Assembly: GCF_030362835.1 (NCBI RefSeq)
Contig: NZ_JAUCGQ010000001.1
Coordinates: forward strand, 620,001-684,000
Direction: 5' to 3'
DNA from: Cellulomonas alba
GTDB lineage: Bacteria; Actinomycetota; Actinomycetes; Actinomycetales; Cellulomonadaceae
Length of the DNA stretch: 64,000 nucleotides
The position numbers were made by a program, and so were the translations under genes. Within the stretch, counting starts at the first letter, position 1, and the number at the start of each line of letters is the position of its first letter. Below, piece after piece: positions 24,351 through 30,854 of the stretch. The notes below the pieces were generated by a model, which was not told the origin of the DNA, made no database searches, and saw only the letters and a list, made by a program, of their open reading frames with translations.

Positions 24351-25153
24351 GAGGCACGCTCCGGCGCGCGCTCGCCGGCGGTGACGGCGAACGGCAGGTG
24401 GTTGCCGGCCACGGGCGCGGGGCACGTGCCGTGGTCGCTGAAGGCGTACGGCAGGTTGAGGGCCCGGTTGAGGTCGAGGCGGACCGTCGGCGCGCCCTCG
24501 ACGTCGTCGAGCCAGAGCACGCGCCACGGCGCGACGCCGTGCGCCTCGTCGCTGAACAGCAGCGCCGGCGCGCCGTGACCGGCCGTGAGGGCGAGCGTCG
24601 TGACCCGGCCGTCGCGCTCGACGTCGATCTCGCCCACGATGCGCGCCTCGTGCACGAGACCCGCGCGGGCCGCACCCACCACGACCGTGCGCGCCCCGTG
24701 GTACCAGCGTGCCGGGACGTCGAGCACCCAGGCCGGGTCGTACGCGAACGTGGGCACACCGGCGAACCGCACGCGGTCGGCGGCCCGCGGGTCGCGCAGC
24801 CGGAGTGCGTACCGCCCGGTGCGGCGGACGAGCTCGACGGCGACCTGGGACTCGTCCGGGTCGGCCGAGGACGTGCGGTCTGCGGGCAGGTACCGCGCCG
24901 CGATCAGCGAGCCGCCCTCGTCGAGCGCGAACGACTCGGTCCGCCCGTCGACCCGCCGGTGCGCGCCGGCCGCGTCGGTCCACCACTCGCCGGGGACGTC
25001 GGCCACGCGCTCGGCCGTCGACCGCAGCGGGTGGTACCCGACGAGCGTGAGCCAGCCGTGCGGCGCGGCCAGCGACCGCTCGCGCTCGGCGTGCCACTCG
25101 GCCCAGGCGAGCGCGGCGTCGGCGGCCGGCGGGGCGGAGACGTCTGCGGTCAT
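24347..25153 (-). CDS. DUF1684 family protein
   Basis: A 268-residue DUF1684 protein: HAERERSLAAPHGWLTLVGYHPLR at the N-terminus, GRYALRLRDP and FAYDPAWVLDVPARWY in the middle. The diagnostic end is VRLDLNRALNLPYAFSDHGTCPAPVAGNHLPFAV with the conserved Cys. The family is cytosolic and uncharacterised, often near flavin-dependent or sulfur-related genes. It overlaps the downstream GNAT gene by 4 bp and follows the LLM gene after a 118-bp spacer that holds nothing recognisable. Confidence 0.9.
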   Translation of the reverse strand: MTADVSAPPAADAALAWAEWHAERERSLAAPHGWLTLVGYHPLRSTAERVADVPGEWWTDAAGAHRRVDGRTESFALDEGGSLIAARYLPADRTSSADPDESQVAVELVRRTGRYALRLRDPRAADRVRFAGVPTFAYDPAWVLDVPARWYHGARTVVVGAARAGLVHEARIVGEIDVERDGRVTTLALTAGHGAPALLFSDEAHGVAPWRVLWLDDVEGAPTVRLDLNRALNLPYAFSDHGTCPAPVAGNHLPFAVTAGERAPERAS

Positions 25154-25271
25154 CGTGCTGCCTCTCGGTGGGCGGCGCGGTAGAGCGCGCCGTGCGGGAC
25201 GGGACGGGTGGTCGGCCGGACGGATCGCCGGTGGGCGGTGGGGGTGGCTCGCGGGACGACGGGTCGGCGCG

Positions 25272-26651
25272 TCATCCGACGAGCTCCGCGACGCCGGCGT
25301 CGACGGGTCGCGCGACGGCCGGCCGGGCCAGGCCCAGGTGGTCGCGCAGGGTGGTCCCCGCGTACTCGCGGCGGAACGACCCGCGCTCCTGGAGCAGCGG
25401 CACGACCTGGTCGAACACGTCGTCGAGGCCCCCCGGCGTCAGGTGGGGCACGAGGATGAAGCCGTCGGCAGCGTCCTCGTGCACGTGCCGCTCGATGTCC
25501 GCGGCGACGGCCTCGGGCGTCCCGACGAACCCGCCGCGGGTCGTCACCGCGATCACGAGGTCGCGGATCGACCAGCGGTTCGCCGCCGCCTGCTCGCGCC
25601 ACGCGCGCGCGACCGCCAGCGGGTCGCGCACGTGCCGCACCCGGCCGCGCGTGATGCTCGCGCCGTCGACGTCCGGCTCGACGTCGGGCAGCGGACCGTC
25701 GGGGTCGTACGCCTCGAGGTCGCGGCCCCAGACCTGCTCGAGGAACGCGATCGCGGTCGGTCCCGACACCTGCTGCCGGCGGATGTGGCGGGCCCGCTCC
25801 TCGGCCTCGGCCGCCGTCGCGCCGAGCGTCACCGTGACGGCCGGCAGGATCTTGAGCGAGTCGCGGTCGCGCCCGTACGCGGCGAGCCGGCCCTTGACGT
25901 CGTCGTAGAACGCGCGGCCGTCGTCGTAGGTGGCGTGCGCGGAGAACACCACGTCGGCCGCGCGAGCCGCGAACTCGCGGCCGTCGCTCGAGTCGCCCGC
26001 CTGGAACAGGACGGGGTGTCCCTGCGGCCCGCGCGGCGTCGTGAACTCGCCCACCGCGTCGACGAACCGGCCGTGGTGGTCGACGCGGCGCACGGCGCCC
26101 GGACGCAGGAACGCGGCGGAGGACGGGTCGCCGAGCACCGCGTCGTCGTCCCACGAGTCCCAGAGCGCACGCGCCACCTCGACGACCTCGCCCGCGCGGG
26201 CGTACCGGTCGTCGTACTGCAGGTAGCCGCCGCGCCGGAAGTTGGCGCCCGTGAACGCGTCCGAGCTCGTCACCAGGTTCCACGCGGCCCGCCCGCCGGA
26301 GAGCACGTCGAGCGTCGCGAACTGACGGGCGAGCTCCCACGGCTCGTTGAACGTCGTGTTGATCGTCCCGGCGAGACCGATCCGGTCCGTCACCGCGGCG
26401 AGCGCCGCGAGCACGGGCAGCGTGTCCGGTCGGCCGACGACGTCCAGGTCGTGGATCCGACCCTTGTGCTCGCGCAGCCGCAGGCCCTCCGCGAGGAAGA
26501 AGAAGTCGAGCTTGGCGGCCTCGGCGCGCCGCGCGAGGTGCTCGAACGAGGAGAACTCGATCTGGCTGCCCGAGCCCGGGTCGCTCCAGACGGTCGTGTT
26601 GTTGACCCCCGGGAAGTGCACCCCGAGGTGGATCGGCTTCGTGCGCGTCAT
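25272..26651 (-). CDS. NtaA/SnaA/DszA-type FMN-dependent monooxygenase
   Basis: A 459-residue LLM enzyme of the NtaA/SnaA/DszA (SoxA) subgroup. IHLGVHFPGVNNTTVWSDPGSGSQIEFSSF, RRAEAAKLDFFFLAEGL and GRPDTLPVLAALAAVTDRIGLAGTINTTFNEPWELARQFATLDVLSGGRAAWNLVTSSD are all present. RYARAGEVVEVARALWDSWDDDA and HPVLFQAGDSSDGREFAARAADVVFSAHA are equally diagnostic. This group includes DszA (sulfone cleavage) and B. subtilis YtnJ/CmoJ-like C-S cleaving enzymes. ATG 26651 follows the previous stop by 13 nt and has only a weak ribosome site. Confidence 0.92.
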   Translation of the reverse strand: MTRTKPIHLGVHFPGVNNTTVWSDPGSGSQIEFSSFEHLARRAEAAKLDFFFLAEGLRLREHKGRIHDLDVVGRPDTLPVLAALAAVTDRIGLAGTINTTFNEPWELARQFATLDVLSGGRAAWNLVTSSDAFTGANFRRGGYLQYDDRYARAGEVVEVARALWDSWDDDAVLGDPSSAAFLRPGAVRRVDHHGRFVDAVGEFTTPRGPQGHPVLFQAGDSSDGREFAARAADVVFSAHATYDDGRAFYDDVKGRLAAYGRDRDSLKILPAVTVTLGATAAEAEERARHIRRQQVSGPTAIAFLEQVWGRDLEAYDPDGPLPDVEPDVDGASITRGRVRHVRDPLAVARAWREQAAANRWSIRDLVIAVTTRGGFVGTPEAVAADIERHVHEDAADGFILVPHLTPGGLDDVFDQVVPLLQERGSFRREYAGTTLRDHLGLARPAVARPVDAGVAELVG

Positions 26652-26664
26652 GGTCGGTGTCCGT

Positions 26665-27831
26665 TCAGGCCGAGGTGGCGAAGACGTTGGCCGGGCGCGC
26701 GAGGCCGAGCGTGTCGCGCAGCGTCGTGCCCGGGTACGCGGTGCGGAACAGGCCGAGCCGCTGGAGCGCGGGGACGGTGTGCGCGACGACCGCGTCGAGG
26801 TCGGTGGCGAGCGACGCGGGCCGCAGCACGAAGCCGTCGGCGGCGCCGGCCCGGACCCACTCCTCGACCGTGGAGGTGAGCGTGTGCGCGGTGCCGACGT
26901 GGGCGAGCGAGCCGTCCCACCGCGCGTCGTCGAGGTCCTGGAGAAGCTCGAACCGCGCGCGGGCGGTGGGCTCGTCGGCGCCGAGGACGACGTTCGCATC
27001 GACGAGCACGCGCAGCTCGTCCGGGTCGCGTTCCGCGTCCTGCGCGGCGGAGCGCAGCCGGTCGCGCAGCTCGCCCGCCTCCTCGGCGGTCGCCGCCTGG
27101 ACGCGCGCCACGTCGGCCCGGCTCGCCGCGAGCCGCAGCGCGTCGTCGCCCGTCACCGGGACGACGACCGGGGGCCGGCCCTGCGGGGGTCGGGGCGTGA
27201 TCGACGGGCCCTTCACCGCGAACCGGATGCCCTCGTGGTCGACGTAGTGCAGCTTCTCGCGGTCGACGAACCGCCCGGTCGCGACGTCGCGGATCTCGGC
27301 GTCGTCCTCCCAGCTGTCCCACAGCCGCGCGATGACGTGGGCCGCCTCGTCGGCCTCCTCGATCGCGTCCGCCTCGCTCTGCGGCGGCTTCCGGCCGAAC
27401 GCCGCGGCGGCGGCGTCGCTCGTCGACCACGCCACCTGCCACCCCGCGCGGCCCTGGCTGACGTGGTCGATGGTCGCGATCGCCTTCGAGACGTGGAACG
27501 GCTCGGTGTGGGTCGTGTCGACGGTCGCGACGAGGCCGATGCCTGCGCTCCGCGGCGCGAGCCGCGCGGCGACCAGGGCCGCGTCGAGCCGACCGCGCAC
27601 GCCGCCCGACCGCGGCTGCAGCGTGAACGCGTCGTCGAGCGCCACGAAGTCCAGCAGGCCGCTCTGCGCCCGGGCGACGAGCTCGGTGAGCCGCGCGGCG
27701 TCGAACACCCGCTCCGGCCGGCTGCCGGACGCGCGCCACGCCGCGGGGTGCGCGCCTGCGTCGGTGAGGTCGACGCCGAGGTGAACGAGTGGTCCGCGGC
27801 GACGGGCCGAGGCGGTGGATGGTGCGGACAT
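26665..27831 (-). CDS. Luciferase-like monooxygenase, first structural gene of the sulfur operon
   Basis: A 388-residue LLM protein of the NtaA-related group but with a shortened N-terminus. VHLGVDLTDAGAHPAAWR replaces the usual entry, and QSGLLDFVALDDAFTLQPR, GLVATVDTTHTEPFHVSKAIATIDHVSQGRAGWQVAWSTSDAAAAAFG and VIARLWDSWEDDAEI follow the family order. It ends FRTAYPGTTLRDTLGLARP, similar to its neighbour's FRREYAGTTLRDHLGLARP, so the two are likely ancient duplicates. It is first after the riboswitch and Cys-Cys leader. Confidence 0.88.
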   Translation of the reverse strand: MSAPSTASARRRGPLVHLGVDLTDAGAHPAAWRASGSRPERVFDAARLTELVARAQSGLLDFVALDDAFTLQPRSGGVRGRLDAALVAARLAPRSAGIGLVATVDTTHTEPFHVSKAIATIDHVSQGRAGWQVAWSTSDAAAAAFGRKPPQSEADAIEEADEAAHVIARLWDSWEDDAEIRDVATGRFVDREKLHYVDHEGIRFAVKGPSITPRPPQGRPPVVVPVTGDDALRLAASRADVARVQAATAEEAGELRDRLRSAAQDAERDPDELRVLVDANVVLGADEPTARARFELLQDLDDARWDGSLAHVGTAHTLTSTVEEWVRAGAADGFVLRPASLATDLDAVVAHTVPALQRLGLFRTAYPGTTLRDTLGLARPANVFATSA

Positions 27832-27870
27832 CGAGGTGCGCTCCGTTCAGGGGTCGGGCACGGCGGGGCA

Positions 27871-27888
27871 CGCCGCCGAGCGGCGGCG
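27871..27888. terminator. Hairpin between leader peptide and first gene
   Basis: CGCCGCCG-AG-CGGCGGCG is a perfect 8-bp stem, 75 nt after the leader peptide stop on the minus strand and 40 nt before the first LLM gene. Ribosome stalling in the leader could change whether it forms; it has no U tract. Confidence 0.45.
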
Positions 27889-27963
27889 GACGGCAGGAGG
27901 GGGCGACCACCGGCGGCGCGCGGCCGGCCGGGGTTCGTCAGCAAAGGGAGGGAGGGCGCCTGG

Positions 27964-28047
27964 TCAGCGACAACAGGGGTGCACGGCGCCGGCGCGCGGC
28001 CCGAGCTCGCGCGCGACGTGGCCGGTCAGCCGGTTCGACGCACCCAT
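27964..28047 (-). CDS. 27-residue leader peptide ending in Cys-Cys
   Basis: ATG 28047 opens a 28-codon frame ending HPCCR-stop at 27964. A strong AAGGAG lies 7 nt before the ATG, much better than most sites in this window. Both cysteines use TGT, rare in this GC-rich genome where Cys is nearly always TGC. The frame lies between a SAM-IV riboswitch and the first gene of a sulfur operon. Cysteine-ending upstream ORFs that sense Cys-tRNA supply by ribosome stalling are known in mycobacteria; this looks like the same device. It is too short for standard gene callers. Confidence 0.7.
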   Translation of the reverse strand: MGASNRLTGHVARELGPRAGAVHPCCR

Positions 28048-28089
28048 CACCGTTCTCCTTCTCCAGCCCGCGAGGGCCACCGCGTCGTT

Positions 28090-28193
28090 GCGTGCGCGAC
28101 GGGTCGCGCACGCCTGGTCCTCACCCGGGGCACCCCGCCGCGCGGGAGGGTTGCCGTCCGACGAGCCGGGGCTTGGCGTCGGAGCTCATGACC
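28090..28193 (-). ncRNA. Second SAM-IV riboswitch, upstream of the sulfur operon
   Basis: Read on the minus strand from 28193: GGTCATGAG, then AAGCCCCGGCT, GGACGGCAACCC, GCGGCGGGGTGCCCCGGG and the closing GGACC at about 28116. Stem 2 (TCCGAC/GTCGGA) differs in sequence from the copy at 13484 yet keeps pairing, which is covariation between the two copies. A perfect 11-bp hairpin GCGTGCGCGAC-CC-GTCGCGCACGC follows (28113-28090). The ligand is SAM. It lies 27 nt after the predicted transcription start. Confidence 0.9.
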
Positions 28194-28201
28194 ACGTTCA
28201 G

Positions 28202-28219
28202 CCGAGGTGACTGCCTCGG
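28202..28219 (-). other. 5'-terminal hairpin of the sulfur operon mRNA
   Basis: CCGAGG-CAGTCA-CCTCGG would form a 6-bp stem at the very 5' end of the transcript, between the start site and the riboswitch. A 5' mRNA-stabilising role is plausible. Confidence 0.4.
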
Positions 28220-28227
28220 TGCGCCGG

Positions 28228-28256
28228 AACTTACGAAGCGCCCGAGCGGGTGTCAA
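28228..28256 (-). promoter_or_regulatory. Consensus-like promoter of the sulfur operon
   Basis: On the minus strand TTGACA (28256-28251), a 17-bp spacer and TAAGTT (28233-28228) make an almost ideal sigma-70-type promoter, the best in the window. An AT-rich stretch with two CATATT copies (28269-28282) lies directly upstream and could be an UP element or regulator site. The start site would be near 28221. Confidence 0.8.
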
Positions 28257-28291
28257 CGCTCGGCCGGTCATATTCCATATTGTGGACCGGA

Positions 28292-28714
28292 TTAGTCGGA
28301 ATTAGGTATCGCAGCCGTCTCCGGACTCGCTCCCGGCGCCGTCGGCGCCTCGCGATCCGCCGCCGCGACCTGGTCGTGGAACCGCCGGTGCACCCAGTGC
28401 CGCTCGCCCAGCAGCTCCACCTCGGCCCACCGTCCCGCGACCGGGCCGAGCGGCGTCGACCGCGGCATCGCGCCGACGAGGGCGACGGGCCGCGCGCCGC
28501 CCGACGCCTTCGTGCCCTCGAGGACGTAGATGCCGTCGGCCGTGACGGCCACGCACCTGTACCGGTTGCCGAAGATCGCGAGACCCGTCACGTACGTGAC
28601 GACGAAGGCCGCGAAGCTCGGCGCCGACTGCGCCACGAACGCCTGCCGGACGACGCTGCCGGGCGGCAGGAACGGCGCCGAGCGCTCGACGAGGTCGGCG
28701 CGCGGGGAAGCCAC
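28292..28714 (-). CDS. Conserved actinobacterial hypothetical protein, last gene of the 28-45 kb operon
   Basis: A 140-residue protein with RADLVERSAPFLPPGSVVRQAFVAQSAPSF, a hydrophobic AAFVVTYVTGLAIF, then YRCVAVTADGIYVLEGTK. WAEVELLGERHWVHRRFHDQV lies near the end. The layout recalls a PH-like beta domain after one membrane-proximal helix, as in a widespread but uncharacterised actinobacterial family. GTG 28714 comes 4 nt after the stop of the large gene upstream, so it is probably co-translated with that operon. Confidence 0.7.
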   Translation of the reverse strand: MASPRADLVERSAPFLPPGSVVRQAFVAQSAPSFAAFVVTYVTGLAIFGNRYRCVAVTADGIYVLEGTKASGGARPVALVGAMPRSTPLGPVAGRWAEVELLGERHWVHRRFHDQVAAADREAPTAPGASPETAAIPNSD

Positions 28715-28718
28715 CGGG

Positions 28719-30854
28719 TCAGCCTGCCGGGCGCTGCGCGTCGAGACGCACCGTCAGCCGGTCGACGAGGAACTCGGCTCCGCCGCCCTCCGCCACGAGC
28801 GCGACCTGCCCGACCGCGCCCGATGCGCGCGCCGTCAGGTGCTCCCACCGCCCCGTGCCGCTCGACTGCGCCGCCGGCCGTCCCGCCACCGACCGTCCGC
28901 CGACGAGCCCGACCTGGCCGCGCAGCACGTAGACCCAGGCCGAGAGCTCGGCGCCCGCGGGCACCGACTCGGCGAGCCGCTGCGCGACCCCGGAACGCGC
29001 GACCGACGCCGTGACGTGCAGCTGCCAGCCGTCGCGCGTGCGCGTCGCGGGCTCGACCACGGACGTCGCGCGGCCGCCCTTCGCGCCGACGACCTCCCAG
29101 CCGACGACCGCGGCTGCCGCCCGACCGGCCCCGACGAGCGCGCGGGTGCCCGCCGTGCGGTCCGCGACCGTGAGGCCCGGGTTCTGCACCACGTTCTGTG
29201 TCGGCCTCCCCTCGCCGACGGTGTCGAACCGCAGACCCGAGGACGCCTCGCCCGTGCCCGGCGCGCGGCGACGGGCCGACCAGACGCGGCGGCCCGCGGC
29301 GGTGTACGCGACCCGGTCCACCCGCATCACGCGCGCGCCCGTCCGCGGGATCGCGTCGTCGTCGACCGCGGTGCCCGCGGCGTGCGGCACGAGCGAGCCG
29401 ACGACGCCGAGGTCCGTGACGTCGGTCGCGCCGGCGGGGACCGTCGCGAGCCCCAGCGAGCCGTCCTGCTGCGCGCGCAGCGGGTACCAGAAGTCGGCGA
29501 GCGTCGTGCCGAGCCGGTAGTACCGCGTCGCGGCCGCTCCCCCGGCGGTCGGGCCCGGGCGCGTGGCGCCGGTCGCGGCGTCGTCGGTGCGGAGCGTGAG
29601 CCAGCGGCGGTACCGGTCGACCGGCGCGCCGTCCTCGTCGGTCGTCGTCAGCTCGACGAGCCAGCCGAGGTTCGCCATCTCGTCGCGCCCGAGCAGCACG
29701 TCCTCCCGTGCGGGTCCTTCGAGCGGCGGCGCCGCGGCGGGCAGGAGCAGCCGGGCGCCGACCGCCGCGTCGTTCGCCGTCGGCGGTGCCGTCAGCTCCC
29801 ACAGCCGGAACCGCGCGTGCGGGCCGTCCAGCGCCGCGGCGGCCGCGACGGTCGTCACCGTGCCGAACGTGTCGGTGACCTGCAGCGACGCGACCGCGGA
29901 GAGGCCGTCCGGGAGGTCGACCGGCACCACGAACCAGTCGTTGGCGTAGCCGTTCGCGAACGCCACCAGCAGCGCACGCGCCGGGTCCTGCGTCGCGAGC
30001 GCGCCGAGGTCGACCGCGCCGTCCTCCATCGTCCAGAAACCGCGTTCGGGCATGCCGGCGTACCGGACGGGCGAGGGCCGGACCGTCACCGGCGCGGCGG
30101 CGGCGGGTGCCGTAGTCGCGGCCGAGCGGTCGAACGTGTGCCACTCCACCGTTCCGCCGTCGTGGTCCGGCGCACTGAGCGAGACCTGGCCGGCGGTGAG
30201 CCCGAACGCGTACCCGACGCCGCGTCCGCTCCACCGTGCCGGCGCCCGCGACCCGCCGACCGGCCCGAGGCGCGGCGACAGCCACGCGACCCATGCCCGC
30301 ACGACGGGCTCGATCGCCGCGCGCGACGACCCCGAGCCGGGCAGCGCGGGCAGCGTGCCGGTCGAGCCGTCGGCGCCGACGGCGGCGGACCACGTGGTCC
30401 AGAGCGCGACGGGGTCCGGCAGCAGGCCGGCCACCGGGGCCACCGACGACCCCGCCAGCACGGTGCGCAGCGGCGACGCGCCCGCGAGGCCGGACCGCAG
30501 CGCGGCGACCGTCGCGGCCGGCACGCCGGCGTCGGCCACCCGGCGGAACAGCTCGGTCGCCCAGCGCACGCGCGTCGCGGTGTCGACGCGGTCGCGCGGC
30601 ACGGCCGGCTCGGCCTCGACGGCGGGTGCCACGGGACCGGTGAGCGGGCGCCCGTCGAGCGCGAGCGGCGCGGTCGTCACGGCGACGGAGACCGCGACCG
30701 GTGAGCCGCCGTCGTCGGCGAGGAAGCCCTGCGTCTGCAGCTGGCGGGACACGAACCACAGCGGGTCGCGCACCGGGGCGGCCACCGCGGCCAGGCGGTC
30801 GCCGTCCGCGACGGCCGTCGAGGTCGGGCGCAGCGCGCCCGTCACGGCGGTCAC
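28719..30854 (-). CDS. Large protein of unknown function (gene 7 of operon)
   Basis: A 711-residue Ala-rich soluble protein with no signal peptide. The first half is helical; the second has beta-rich segments: PDHDGGTVEWHTFDRS, MPERGFWTMEDGAVDLGALATQDPARALLVAFANGYANDWFVVPVDLP and DEMANLGWLVELTTTDEDGAPVDRYRRWLTLRTDD. The last 150 residues (NPGLTVADRTAG..., then WEVVGAKGG, HVTASVARSGVAQRL, LSAWVYVLRGQVGL) resemble a carbohydrate-binding-like jelly roll. The NGYANDWFVVPVDLPDG block is the most family-like part. GTG 30854 overlaps the upstream stop. I cannot assign a function. Confidence 0.75.
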   Translation of the reverse strand: MTAVTGALRPTSTAVADGDRLAAVAAPVRDPLWFVSRQLQTQGFLADDGGSPVAVSVAVTTAPLALDGRPLTGPVAPAVEAEPAVPRDRVDTATRVRWATELFRRVADAGVPAATVAALRSGLAGASPLRTVLAGSSVAPVAGLLPDPVALWTTWSAAVGADGSTGTLPALPGSGSSRAAIEPVVRAWVAWLSPRLGPVGGSRAPARWSGRGVGYAFGLTAGQVSLSAPDHDGGTVEWHTFDRSAATTAPAAAAPVTVRPSPVRYAGMPERGFWTMEDGAVDLGALATQDPARALLVAFANGYANDWFVVPVDLPDGLSAVASLQVTDTFGTVTTVAAAAALDGPHARFRLWELTAPPTANDAAVGARLLLPAAAPPLEGPAREDVLLGRDEMANLGWLVELTTTDEDGAPVDRYRRWLTLRTDDAATGATRPGPTAGGAAATRYYRLGTTLADFWYPLRAQQDGSLGLATVPAGATDVTDLGVVGSLVPHAAGTAVDDDAIPRTGARVMRVDRVAYTAAGRRVWSARRRAPGTGEASSGLRFDTVGEGRPTQNVVQNPGLTVADRTAGTRALVGAGRAAAAVVGWEVVGAKGGRATSVVEPATRTRDGWQLHVTASVARSGVAQRLAESVPAGAELSAWVYVLRGQVGLVGGRSVAGRPAAQSSGTGRWEHLTARASGAVGQVALVAEGGGAEFLVDRLTVRLDAQRPAG

